From Laguncularia racemosa (Eukaryota; Streptophyta; Magnoliopsida; Myrtales; Combretaceae), in assembly GCA_037954665.1 (NCBI GenBank), contig JBBMOL010000253.1, positions 62,001 through 126,000 of the forward strand: a DNA stretch of 64,000 nt. The letters are read 5' to 3'. The translations under genes and the position numbers were made by a program. Below the pieces are notes generated by a model. The model made no database searches. It was not told the DNA's origin and saw only the letters and a program-made list of their open reading frames with translations. Positions 23,004 to 35,717 of the stretch are shown in pieces. Positions within the stretch are counted from its first letter, which is position 1; each line of letters opens with the position of its first letter.

Positions 23004-26000
23004 ATGTATTTGATCTCTGCACGTATTCTTCTCTTTTCCCTCACCATTTCTCTGCTCATTGCCAACGGATTGGCAGAGGATGTTCGAAAGGTAAGTTTCT
23101 CTCATCTTTTTTTCAAATACTGGCTCTCATGTCTTTCATGTCCAATTTCTTTTTGAACATTTCGATTACATTTGTAAGCTTAATATGTTTGCATTGGTAT
23201 AACTGTATAAGATGCGTCTCAATTATAAATGAAAATTCAATTGCATTATGCGAATTCGGTCTTCAAGTTCAATTTTGTACCATTTGACCCTTTTACTTCT
23301 TGATCATTAACAATAGCATGACACATCAAATGTCCTTATTAAACTTCCTATATATAAGAAAATGGATTCTCCATCTTTAGGTCTTTACGTAATGTTTCTT
23401 CATTTGTTCTCACACTACACATAATAGATTTTACTAGCCTTTTGCACTATCATGCGATTACTTATGTATGTACCTATGTAATTTGTATATAGAAAACAGA
23501 TCCATTGCTTTAATAAATCACGTGCAGTAGAAAATAGTAGAAGTATGGCACCTATAAACTGCTCTAGGAATTCCTTCGAACTATGGATGAAATATGTATG
23601 CTAGGCAAGTGCGCGAATCCAAAATTTAAGAACCATGGATGAAGTATACTTGCTCGAAATTACAAGTAATATGTTACTCTCTTATAAAATGACTTGGTCG
23701 ATGTACAAAAGGTCATGATTCTAGAACTTGATCAACCTAATCACATAGATGAATTCGGTTCTGGTAATATATTGTTGTCACGTTACTAGCAGGACTATAT
23801 TGTTTACATGGGCTCGCGGCTAAACGATGTTCCTTTGATGTCGTCTCTTCACACGAATATGATGCAAGAAGTTCTTGGCAGGTATGGGTTTCCCAGGCTC
23901 ATGGTTAATCATCATGATCATCAATCAATCAATAATAAGGGAGGTTTTAGTCTGAGAGATTGGGGCAGATGGTGTGGGAGATGGTGTGGGATGAATGGGG
24001 TAGAGACAGTGATGGATGTGACATAGAAACCAACACATAGAGAGAGAGTGAGGAAAGAAAAGGAAAGGAAAGAGAGAGGGGGGGGGAAGTAAAAAATAAA
24101 AAATAAAAATACAAGAGATAAGTTACCTAAAAACTATCTAGAAATTCTAAATATTTATTTGATTCTTTTAATGGATCTATTTGTCCTATTTGGATAATGT
24201 AATGGATTAATTATGTTATTTTTATATTGAGTTTTGTCTCAATAAGATATTAGAAGTATTGTGAAAAAAAATTACCATTATTAGATGAGCATTATAGAAT
24301 TTCTTGTACCTTTCTAATAATTATTTTATTTAATTATTATATTTATTTATGTTATAGCCGAATCATTTATAAATTAATTGATCATATTTTAAGTTTTCTC
24401 ATATAAACAGTTCGCAGGTAAAAAATGTGTTAGCAAGTGGGATTTATATATATTCCTTATTCTTTCCATGTTTGCATGAAAGTAAAAAATATATTATATG
24501 ATCAATCTATCATTACTCTAGCGCGTACATGTAGTATGAATAGACGATTGGTCTTTGACATATTTTTTCAATATCTACAGCGTTGCTAGACCAAATACTA
24601 TACTTCATAGCTACAAGAGGACAATCAATGGATTTGTTACAAAATTAACTGAACAGGAGGCGCATAAAATGGCTGGTGATAATTTCTGTTCGACTATATT
24701 TCTTGTGTCTATGTGTGCATATTGTCACGATAATACTAAACTTACCTTGATGCGACAAAATCAGCTTTGGAGGGAGTGGTTTCTGTGTTCCCGAACGAGA
24801 AGCTAACACTTGACACAACAAGATCATGGGATTTCATGGGTTTTTCCCAACAAGTTGAAAGGACAGCACTCGAAAAGGATATTGTGATCGGAGTAATTGA
24901 CACCGGGATATGGCCAGAATCGGACAGCTTCAATGATACGGGATTCGGTCCACCGCCAAGTGACTGGAAAGGAAGCTGTCAAACTTCCGATAACTTCACT
25001 TGCAACAAGTACATATTCTCACCTCGACCTTATGGAAAGAAACACAATGCAAATTTCAATAATAGTTACGAGTAAATAGATCCATCACTTTTCAAATCCC
25101 CATAACATTTAAAAATGTATTGATACCACTAAAACTATAATTAAAGACTTAAGTCTTTTAGTAACAATTTTAATATTTTAATAATAGTTTGAGAGTTATA
25201 TATGTATTTTTAAAGTTATATATTATATTTAAGTATATTAAGATCTATCCTTATTTGAACAATAGTTTTAAAGATTTAGTTATAATTATTTTAAAAATGA
25301 AATAAATAATAATTTCTGACCGGTGCATTAGCCTGAAAATTTCTGGATCTCCCTTCATGTTCTAAAATAATTTAGCAAATCTTTGGCTTTGTTTAATTTC
25401 ACAAAGTAAATCATATAAGTTGTCCAATTATTGCTGTTGATATTTTATTTTCCAAATAGTTATCACAAAGACATAAGTATTAATTATATATAAAATACTT
25501 GCTCCTTCAGCAAGATAATAGGGGCGAAATTCTACCGTGCCATTGGCTCGCTTGAACCAGATGAATACCAATCTCCTAGGGATTCCAATGGCCATGGAAC
25601 CCACGTTGCCTCAACTGTGGCTGGGAACACCGTTAGCGCGGCAAGCCTCTACGGCCTCGGTCTCGGTACAGCCCGCGGCGGTGTTCCATCAGCTAGGATT
25701 GCGGTGTACAAGGTGTGCTGGTCCGACGGATGTCATGGCTCGGATATTCTTGCAGCATTTGATGATGCCATTGCCGATGGTGTGGATATTATATCCATTT
25801 CATTAGGGTACACTAGTCGCGCTCTCCAATATTTTCAAGATCCAATTGCGATCGGAGCCTTCCATGCGATGCGAAGGGGTATATTGATATCTAATTCAGC
25901 CGGTAATGAAGGCCCCTCCCTTAACACCACGCATAGTGTCTCTCCATGGACCCTCTCGGTTGCTGCTAGTACCATTGATAGGACATTTGTCACCAAGGTC

Positions 26001-29000
26001 CAATTAGGGGATGGAAAGACTTTCGAGGTAAGATCTACAATCTATTTTTCCGTATTTTATTCATATAATTCTTGGAACCTCAAAACTTTGTATGGTTCTT
26101 AAAATATTTAATCTATTATCTATATTACCTACTTAAGACTACGTGTTTTCAAATTTTCTCCAACTCCAATTTCTGGTGGAATAGAACTAAAGAACAAGAC
26201 CAAAATCGCAAAGGTTTAGAAGTAGATAGGCTTTTTTAACTTTTGAAGCGTGATTTTAATTTTTTATAATTTTGAAAATATGTATATATGCTTTAAATAA
26301 TTATCAAAGCTCTAAAATTTTATTATATAGTACTTTCACCAACAATTTTAGGATTTTACAACTTTTGCAATATCTACATGTTTTAAAAATTCATGAGAAT
26401 TAAAGTCAAATTTTCAGAGTTTGAAAGTTATACACATCTAACCGTATTATTAATGGGAGTATTTGCAATTATTGGAAAAATAATCTATTTAAGTTGGGAT
26501 GACAATTGACACACACACACAAAAAAAAAAAAAAAAGTTAGGATAAGATAGAGTTGTCATGTTGGATATAAAATTGTCATATACATTTTTCTCTTCTTTG
26601 TTTTATATCTAATTGATTGATCACCATAATTGTTACAAAACTTACATATATCATACAATATATATGTATAGTTGTTTGTCTCTAGAAAGAGACCCTATTT
26701 TACTTATTAAGCTAATAACCAATCCTTTCTTTGGTCCTAGCACGAGCGATTAAGATATATCTAAGATAACACATACATTAAGTTTGACAATTTCTCTCTC
26801 TTTAAATTATAAGAATATACCAGCCAAAAAAAAAAAAAATTACAAGAGAGAGATTGTGGAGAAGATATAAACATAGTTGTTTAAGGTAGAAAATCCAATC
26901 TAAGGTTTGAAACCAGTATGATCCACTATAAATAAAAAAGAAAATATATTATGCAGAAAAATGTGGTACACAAACCACTCTGAAAAAAATATGGTGGGTA
27001 GCCATGACAGTCTGCTTTTTTGCTTTTATTATTTTTCTTATTTTTTTATATTACAAAATATATTCATGAGTTCTTCTCGTTTTTCATTTTTGCTAGCTTG
27101 TATTATATTTTTAAAAGCACAAATTGGTGAAGTGAAGAAGCGTGGGAAATTGAGTTATGTAATTGGAAAAAAAAAATTGCAGGAGTACAAATTGAAAAAA
27201 TGTAAAATTTAGATATGCCTTTTTAAAATTATCTATCTTTGTTTAATGATTTTATCATGTAATTCGCCAAACCTTCCTAATTTGATAGTGGATACATAAA
27301 AGTGCATAACTTGATGCATCTCGTACTTAGGCTGTAAGAATGGAAAATCGTAATTATATGCTTCCTTATGTAATTTTCTTTTGAATTTTTGTAATTGTAG
27401 TTAATATCTTATAAAGTACTCAATAATTAAGAGAAAATCTCAAGACATTATCATAAAAAATGATACAAGGTATCGACGTACTTTTGTCTAATCGTTATAA
27501 TCCATTAAATTTAGGGAGCTTCACTTAACACATTTGACACGACAGACATGAATCCGTTGATTTACGGAGGAAATGCTCCAAATGTTACAGGAAACTACAA
27601 TAATTCTTCATCAAGGTAAAGATTCAAATGACTATGTTTCTCAAAACCATGACTACTTACGCACACGCTAACGTTAATTTACCTCATGGTTGTTGTAGGT
27701 ATTGTCTTACTGATTCGCTTGATCCAAATTTGGTGAAGGGCAAGATTGTTCTTTGTGATGCCCTAGTTTCAGGCAGAGGTCCTTTCTCTGCCGGTGCAGT
27801 TGGCGCAGTGATGCAGGATGATAGACGGCCTAAAGACGTTGCTTTTACTTTTCCGTTATCGACTTCTTATCTTGATGCAACAGATGGAGGCAGTATCCAC
27901 ATTTATCTCAACTCCTCCGGGTATTCACCCCCCTTCTTTCCTCTTATATATACATCCTTCTTTAGCAAGATACTTAAATTTTTCGAAAGTTGAAATAGTG
28001 AATGGACAAATGTTTTAGAAGTGTTAACTAAGTCCTGCACTTTTTCTAAGCTTTATATAGGTGCGGCCCGATGTTCGCCATATGAAAGAACTTTAGGATT
28101 TCATCTACACATGAAATCCTCTACATTTTATGATAACCATATGATAGCTACCCAATTATACAGACATGGACACGAATCGTTCGAACTTGTGCACGAATCG
28201 GGGTGGGTTTTGACCTATCGACGGAACATAGGAGTCTCCAAGTTGGGGGTGGTTTGTACTCCAAACCCATACATTTGTTGGATCACATAAAAAAAAAAAA
28301 AAAAGGTAAATATTACATTTAGTTTTTGAACTTTGTTTATTTTTAATTAAGTACCTAAAATTTAAAAGTGTAAATGTATTATATATAAACATTTTGATAT
28401 TATTTATAGTTCATTGATAGGATAAATAATAGTAAAAATAAACTAAGTTTAGGTAGTTAATTACATAATGAGCAAAGTTTACCTAATTAAGTACAACAAT
28501 AGGCCAAATTTAAGTAATAAATCGACACTTCAAAACTTTATGTAATTAATTGCAAAATTTGGTAAATTTTAGATACCAAAAATGACATCTATCAAAAGTA
28601 AAATTCATCCTAACTTCATTTACCTCCATTAACATCCATTATCATAAATGGAACTTTAATGAATTTTAGTGAGATAAGTCATCAAAACTTACATAAAATT
28701 CCTAATTACCATCTTATTAAGGAGGAAAAATAGAAAAATCTAGATCATAAGCAAAAACTTTAGTTACAAAATTTAACATTATTGCCCTCGCCACCATCCA
28801 TCAAGATTACTCCCCGCTTCCATACTATATCCAACAACATTACACCAACTACCCTCACCACCACATTGTCTTTACATCTAGTATAATCACAAACCACCCC
28901 CTAACACCACCCCTCTCGCCCCCTATCACCATTTCTATCATTTACATCACATTAACATTGCTATCATCACCTGCTTCACCATTTCCTTATTATCATCACT

Positions 29001-32000
29001 ACCACATCACCATATCTATCACTATCCCAACACTATCAATTTTGCTATTAGCAATACCATAGGACAATATTGGAGTAAGTTGCCAATTGACAACTTAAAA
29101 GTAAATTGCTAGTCACTGCTCATGGATAATATGAGAATTAATAAGAACCATTAGATTGATCTCTAAATCCAACAACCTTTATTAATTCTCGTATTATCCA
29201 ACAGTGAAGAATAGTAACTTGCCTTCACCATACCATAGCTACCACTTATTCTAATAATTTTCCCAGTACCACAACTACCACCGTTTATCTAGCTAACAAT
29301 TTTATCACCATTACCAACTTCTCATCAACTACTATTCTCACCTACACATTGGCCACCATCAAGATCTATAGCACAATACATACCATTATCACTATATCCA
29401 TTACCATCACCATCATCATTGTAGTAACAACAACTACAACCACACAACACATATCATTGTCACCATTATTGTCATTAGCACCAATATCATACAACATCAT
29501 CACCATCATTGTTATCACTACACAGCATGCATCAATATCACCTTATCTACCTTTCACCACTATTATGACACCATCACCACATAACACACCATTACTACAT
29601 CCAACGACATTACTAGCTTCACCTTACAACACCTACCAACATTACCATTCCTACCTCCTGCACCCATTTATCACATCATTTTTGTTAATATAAGTATTCA
29701 ACCTACCACTGTTAACACCATCAAGACAACATATCGTATCTACAACTATTATTACATAATATCCTCTATCTCCATGGCATACCCAACTACATCACCACCA
29801 TCACTAGATAGTACCTATCAACATCATCACCAACACCACCACAAGACTCAATAATCAAGTATCTCTAACTACCATCACCACATCATACATACAATTAAAT
29901 TTGATTATGGGGTAGAATAAAAAAAAAAAAGTTCATTAATCAAGCTTGGCCACTCCTTCACAATTAAGTTCTTGGTAAACACACTACATAGCTTAAGAAC
30001 CCTTTCTTTATAATAATTATATCACAATTATATGTTATATGTAAATACCTTTTTAATATATTATATATTATATTACAACACAACAAAACATATATAATGA
30101 TATTTATACAATGCTACATACTATATAGCATATAAATATTATATTATATTGCTATATTACAAAACATATATGATAAATATATATTATATAATATATATAT
30201 ATATATATATTTGAACTCAAACATACACATACATGACATATATCATGTATTTACCATATGTTAATTTTATAACAAAACATACGGAACAAAAATACGTAAT
30301 GCTATTTACTATAGATCAGCATAATAATATATATATGTATATATATATATATATATGACAAAAGTATAATTTGTTATAAGAGGGTATGATTAAAGTATGT
30401 TAATTTCGATGGTAGGTAATTGGGGGGAGAAAATTTAGTAATGAATAGCTATTTATGGTCTCATGAATAATCATTTTAAGTAATAAAGATTATTTATAGA
30501 GTAAACACACTAATGGCAAATAAAGAGAGAACCAAATAGCCCAAACTAAAGAATTGTAAGTGAAGACATAATCAGGTTTCCTATTTTTACGGAAATTCTT
30601 TTGTTATTCGAGTATTATCGTTACATAGGAGTAAAGGTTAATTTGGAAGCTCATTTCGGTAAATCCATCACATGTCTATGGTTAGGTAGCCTTACAAAAG
30701 TATAGAATTGTATTAATGCTGTAGAAACTATAAACCAGAGGATTTTCAATACATTTATACAAGTTTTAAATGACAAAAATTCAATAGCTTAGAAAACATT
30801 TTAAATATATTGAAAAATTTTGAGATTCTAGAAAATATACTTCTAAACTTATAAATACTAATTGCTGGTTTATCATTGCAGTAATGCCACCGCGGCTATA
30901 TTTAAGAGCACAGAAGGGAATAATACAAATGCACCGTATGTGGCATATTTTTCGTCAAGAGGGCCCAACAAAGTAGCGCCGAACATTCTCAAAGTATTTA
31001 TTCATTTATCACTCTAGAATATATATTCATGGATGAAGAAAATTTGCAATGTTAGCTATGGACATTTTTGTGCTCAATTAAGTCCTAAAACGTATGGTGC
31101 ACCAATATATATATATCTATTTCAATCTGTATGAAGTATTCAAAATTTATCCAATCCGATGCCCATCTAATACATGAAAGGTGTGCTATCTTGAAAAAAA
31201 AAAAAATTGAAACATATGTTAGACATACCATCCCAAAGTGTTGGAACATGCTAATGACACAGAGCTATACTTTTTTCTTCTTTTTTTTTTTTAATTCGAA
31301 TAACGTTAACTCTGTTTGTAGATTTAAAAAAAAAAAAACTGTGTCTCTAGAAGAATCGGATGAGTAAAAAAATCTCCACCATGATAAGGAAAAATGTCTT
31401 GATTCCTAGTTATTCCTAGTTACATGTAACTGTTTTTTGGAAGTACATTTTAATTATTTTAAGTACTAACTAAATTCTCATTATTATTATTATTATTATT
31501 TTCAAAATTTTTGGTCCAACCTCATTATATGTATTCACTTTTATATTTCAAATGACTCTATATTATTTTTTTTATTTATTAGTGTTTATGAATTTATGAG
31601 ACATATTAAAATTATTGATCAAATAGTTCTTTTCTTGTTTTAATTTCCACTGTGTGACTCGTTACAGCCAGATTTAGCTGCACCAGGAGTAAACATCTTG
31701 GCTGCATGGCCCCCTGTGTCCCCAATTTCCGGATTCACAGGTGATAACCGGTTCTCACCTTATAACATTATCTATGGTACATCCATGGCGTGCCCACATG
31801 CTTCTGGAGTCGCAGCGTACGTGAAATCTTTCCATCCAACATGGTCTGCTGCAGCCATCAAGTCGGCACTTATGACCACAGGTAATGATAAAATAAAATT
31901 GCTACAATATATGCTGTATGTTCTTGTAGTTGCCTACTAGCAGAATGTTTTGCTATACATGCTGAACATAATGTTGGAGTGTTCTTTACTTGGTGATTTA

Positions 32001-34043
32001 AAGGAAATTCATTCTTTAAAAGTACTTTTTTTTAATTTTTTTAATTTATAAATCAAAAATTAAAATTATTTAAAATTTTAAAATATCCTATAACATTATT
32101 TTTTTTCTTATAATCTCAACCATTAATCATGTAAGATAGAATCTTAAAAATTTATGTAAACCAAACTTTGCAGAAAATAATTTTAGAAGATTCAAATTTG
32201 AGTTTATAAATTTATAACAAAGGAAAATGTATGTAGAAGAAGAAAAAAATATTACATAGAATTATCTTTAAAGTAATATTAAAGTTTAGTGGGGGATATT
32301 ATTGAGAAGTGAAATAATATGATGAATCTTCCCTTTTCCTTATTGCATACTTCCGTTTTTTTTTTTTTTTCTTTTTTAACCTCTTCTAGTTAATTTTCTA
32401 AAATTCATTTCATGAAGTGCATTTCTACTGGATTTACTATAGGAGAGTTAGAAGCTCAAACGGGCCTATGTCTAGTCTGACTGTCAGCCTGAGATGTTTT
32501 AGCAAGCACGTCCAAGGCTTGTTTTGCTGGGCCTAGCAAGCAATGACTAGGATCTTGCCCGATTGCTTTTTCCAAAAATTACAAATAAACTTTATAAACT
32601 ATCCTTGGTGAATAAATAAACTTTTGAACTCTAAATTATAATTTTATTAGACCATAATTTTTAAAAATATGTGAATATGTCCTGAAATATCGTTAAAGTA
32701 TCAAACCATTATTTTTTATGGTTCTTTTAGTGATAGTTTTATGGTTTTAGAAATGATTTAGCGGTTATTTTAATATTATCTAAATTTATAGGGAGTTGAA
32801 GTTATATTTTAGAAGTTTATGAAGTCTATTTGTAATTATCCTTTGCCTTTTTTATAGATATCAAGGTTTTTTTTTTTTAATCAATTGAAGCATTCTAATG
32901 AAATGAAGCAGTAATAAATATTGACTTTTATTATTCATAGTTAAAGTAAAAACATGCGATCTACATCATTTATCCTTACACGGAAGAGTTGTTCAAAATA
33001 AGAAAATTGCATGAGATTGTAAATTAGTATTTTCACTACTAAAGTTTGAAGAACTTATCTATTTATTTTTAATCATGAGTGTTGAAACCGTTGAATAACA
33101 ACATAAATTAGTTCACAGAAACAAATATTACTTTAAAATATTTTCTTAAAATTTTCCCTCAAAATTATTTGGATATCTGATGTTGCGCAAATACTTTATT
33201 TACCATATACATACATACATACATATGCATGTTATGAATCTAGTAGCCTTATAATCATTTTTTTTCCTTCATCCCTTTAAAAGGAAAATTTCTAGCATAG
33301 ACAAGGTTCATATAGATCTTACATTAATATAATAATGTACTATATATAGTATGTTATATTTTAAGCGTTTATGTAGATCAGATCTATCTAAAAAGAATCA
33401 TTTTCAATATCTATATATATATCTAAAATGCTGGTCTAGCATTATATGCAAAATTTTTTCTCGGTAAAAATAATAACTAATGTTAATTTGCCTTTGCCTA
33501 CATGCTGCAGCCTCTCCTATTAATTCAATGAAAAACCCCGAATTTGAATTCGCATATGGTGCCGGCCACATTAATCCACTCAAAGCAATACATCCAGGTC
33601 TTGTATATGATGCTAATGAGACCGATTACATAAATTTTTTATGTGGACAAGGGTATAATTCTTCCATACTACAACGTATCACTGGGGATAGTAGTACCTG
33701 CTCGGAAGCGGCAAATGGAACAGTTTGGGATCTAAACTATCCTTCATTTGCACTTTCAGTTTCTCAAGGAGAGTCCATCAATCGCAATCTTACACGAACC
33801 GTGACAAACGTTGGTTTTGCAACATCTATATATAAATCTAGTATTGTTGCACCACAAGGGCTTAACATAAGAATTGTGCCTGATACTTTATCATTCACAT
33901 CTCTGGGAGAACAATTATCTTATGTTTTGATGGTTGATGGAAGCATAAATGAGATGCTGGTCTCAACTTCCTTGGTATGGGATGATGGAACACATCAAGT
34001 GAGGAGTCCCGTGGTGGTTTATGTTCTCTCTCAAGTCGTTTGA
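23004..34043 (+). CDS. Cucumisin-like subtilisin-type serine protease (S8 family), 10 exons
   Basis: Exons by reading frame and GT-AG sites: 23,004-23,090; 23,793-23,881; 24,581-24,675; 24,765-25,008; 25,511-26,027; 27,515-27,615; 27,699-27,920; 30,882-30,993; 31,668-31,881; 33,511-34,043. They total 2,214 bases, phases match at every join, and the product is 737 residues, usual for the family. Signal peptide 1-24 (LISARILLFSLTISLLIANG). I9 propeptide about 30-108 (DYIVYMGS ... GVVSVFPN). Mature start near TTRSWDFMGF. Catalytic Asp136 (VIDTGIWPES), His200 (NGHGTHVAST), oxyanion Asn304 (SNSAGNEGP), Ser528 (YGTSMACPH). PA insert about 355-450. Fn3-like C-terminal domain from about 600 (RTVTNVG). 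All key residues are present, so it is probably an active secreted apoplastic protease, made as a zymogen. The natural substrate is unknown. The introns are long for the family. Splice sites are predicted, not shown by transcripts. Confidence 0.92.
23091..23792 (+). other. Subtilase intron 1
   Basis: GTAAGT donor and CTAGCAG acceptor between signal peptide and propeptide exons. No other gene is seen inside. Confidence 0.85.
23882..24580 (+). other. Subtilase intron 2 with purine-rich tract
   Basis: The donor GTATGG follows ...GTTCTTGGCAG, and the acceptor is CTACAG. The purine-rich tract at about 24,038-24,088 consists of AG, GGAAA and a G9 run. The open frame crossing the donor (to 24,026) is intronic. 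Confidence 0.8.
26028..27514 (+). other. Subtilase intron 5
   Basis: About 1.5 kb, GTAAGA donor, ATTTAG acceptor. AT-rich with A-runs near 26,522 and 26,827. No gene or delimited transposon is recognised. Confidence 0.8.
28780..29890. repeat. CAY-rich low-complexity tract
   Basis: About 1.1 kb of imperfect CAC, CAT and ACC triplets with almost no G on the + strand. It gives long Thr/Ile/His-rich open frames (29,349-29,693) that are not genes. It is interrupted by the fold-back repeat at 29,101-29,223. Confidence 0.8.
29101..29223. repeat. Fold-back (MITE-like) inverted repeat
   Basis: The left arm has CACTGCTCATGGATAATATG then AGAATTAATAA. The right arm, inverted, has CACTGTTGGATAATACG then AGAATTAATAA. 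The arms are about 40-50 bases with few mismatches and a loop of about 25. It sits inside the CAY-rich tract. Family and target duplication are not resolved. Confidence 0.65.
30994..31667 (+). other. Subtilase intron 8
   Basis: 674 bases, GTATTT donor, GTTACAG acceptor. Contains A- and T-runs and a (TTA)n run at about 31,480-31,500. No gene is seen. Confidence 0.8.
31882..33510 (+). other. Subtilase intron 9
   Basis: 1,629 bases, GTAATG donor directly after ...LMTTG codon phase 1, GCTGCAG acceptor. AT-rich with a T-run near 32,357. A short GC-richer patch at 32,455-32,570 contains GGGCC words of unknown origin. Confidence 0.8.
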
Positions 34044-34155
34044 AGATGTTATCTTTGGATTTGCAAGATAAATGTGTGTGCTTCTAGTAAATGAAAAATT
34101 TATCTAAAACAATGTTATGCTTCCATTCTGGCTATGTAGAACTGGCTATAAGGAG

Positions 34156-34161
34156 AATAAA
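34156..34161 (+). terminator. Possible polyadenylation signal of the subtilase gene
   Basis: AATAAA 113 bases after the stop codon, preceded by a TTTGGATTTG-like U/G-rich stretch. Position is right for a plant near-upstream element. The AT background lowers certainty. Confidence 0.5.
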
Positions 34162-34910
34162 TATAATGGAAATTCATGTAGAACTATATAATAATTTTTT
34201 TTCCTCTCTTGTGATTTGCTAAATAATTATCATAAGCACCGGTGGAAATATATCAAATTGGATTTTCTATGGAGCTCTTACTATGAATGTTATTTTATGC
34301 ATATCTAGACAGCTCCTATCAAAAGCTTGTTCTTAGATTTGCGACAATATAGTAAATATGGCTTTGATCTATCATAACAAAATAGAATTATTCGAAAGGA
34401 GATTTTTCAGTAGTTTATTGATAATTATTGTTCTTATTACTAATTCTTTTGCCGTATAGCAATAAATTTTATTTAATTATAGCAATAGCTGTCATCATAG
34501 GATGCTATAGCTACTAGTCCATAATTGCCACTTTCAAATTCCTCGGTACTCCTAGTCATCTCATTATATACACAAGCACAAGTGGCAATTAAAGTTACTA
34601 TTTCAATATTCATAAGTTTAATGTATTAGCTAACCACTATGTACAAGCAACAAATAAAGTAACTACGTACTCAAAGTCTAGCTCACCAATTTGAGAATGA
34701 ATAAAAATAGTTTCAATTGATCGAAACAAAAATATATAAACAATTCTTCAAAAACTTATGATGACTACTCTGACAATTTGTGTCGAAACTTGAAATCTCG
34801 AATTATATCTAACAACCTATGATCAATCACAAACGAAGGGAAACCACGACCCATTGCTTATAATGAAGCAAAAACCTTGGTATAATGGATACACCACAAT
34901 CAGGATGGAA
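34162..34910. other. Non-coding stretch after the subtilase gene
   Basis: No gene and no delimited repeat were recognised. Sequence similar to family A LTRs begins at about 34,911. Confidence 0.55.
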
Positions 34911-35717
34911 ATCTTTTAAATGATATTCACTCAATTTATAATAAAAATCAATTGTATTACCAAAACAAGTCGAATGAACAACACAATAGAGTCCAATTTT
35001 CAACTAAAATGGCATAAACCTTAGATTAGATATGAAACCCTAATTGGCATGAAATATGAACACAACAAGAATAAATCCAATCACTCACTAGATATGACAC
35101 AGTAGTAATAATTGGAATCAACTTAAGAAATTTGATATTACTCACAAATTCTTAAGCCAATCTCACCACAATTCCACACATGAAATTGATAAGAGATGAG
35201 ATTTGCATGCAAGGACTCTCCTTAAGGCAAAGTGTTTGATATTTTCAAAATGTCAAAAAGTCTCGTACAAACCCTAGTTAGCAAGTATTTATACTTGCTC
35301 CTATTAGGGTAAAAACCACATGAAAATTACAAATAAGCTATTTAGGTGGTTGGTTCCAAGAAAAGAAATTACAAATGCTAAATGAAATGGTCATTTCTCA
35401 AAACAACAATTACAAGTACAAGGTTCTTCAAGTGGTCGGTTCTTCAATTCAATTGATTAATTTGTTAGACCCATTTTTCTTTGGTTTATGACGGTCCATG
35501 AATAACCCATAAGTTGAGTTTTAGTGAGTTTATCCATCGCCTTGTAAAACCTAACAAGTATGCCTGTTAAAATGCATAACAAATAAGTAATAGAAAAGAT
35601 GTTAGTATACAAGTATTTTCAGGGTTAGTTTGTTCAAAGAGGATCCTCATCGCCAAATTTCGTAACCCTTTGGCTTTCACTTTAGTGATAGGTCTTATAG
35701 GATTTTGATTCCTATCA
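34911..35717 (-). mobile_element. Family A LTR, truncated at its 3' end
   Basis: The right border is the usual LTR start on the - strand (TGATAGGAATC, + strand ...GATTCCTATCA at 35,717). The LTR promoter box GCAAGTATTTATACTTGC is at 35,281-35,298. It follows the A2 LTR down to about 34,911, where the last 80 or so bases of the LTR are missing. No internal region is attached, so this is a solo LTR that was later cut, or a fragment. Confidence 0.8.

Larger units (their letters stand above)
27921..30881 (+). other. Subtilase intron 7, enlarged, with CAY-rich and hairpin DNA
   Basis: 2,961 bases, GTATTC donor and TTGCAG acceptor, joining ...LNSSG to NATAAIFKST. It holds an A-run after GATCACAT at 28,287-28,303, the CAY-rich tract at 28,780-29,890, a fold-back repeat at 29,101-29,223 and AT dinucleotide runs near 30,190 and 30,335. 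No gene is supported. Confidence 0.85.

Noticed and set aside
23808..24026. 72-residue frame treated as an independent small gene
   Set aside because: Its first 25 codons are subtilase exon 2. The rest is read past a GT donor into intron 2.
28060..28303. SINE-like unit ending in a 16-base A run in intron 7
   Set aside because: The GTTCGAACT word resembles a pol III B box, but no A box at the right spacing and no target duplication were found.
29349..29693. 114-residue Thr/Ile-rich frame
   Set aside because: Direct product of the CAY-rich tract inside subtilase intron 7.
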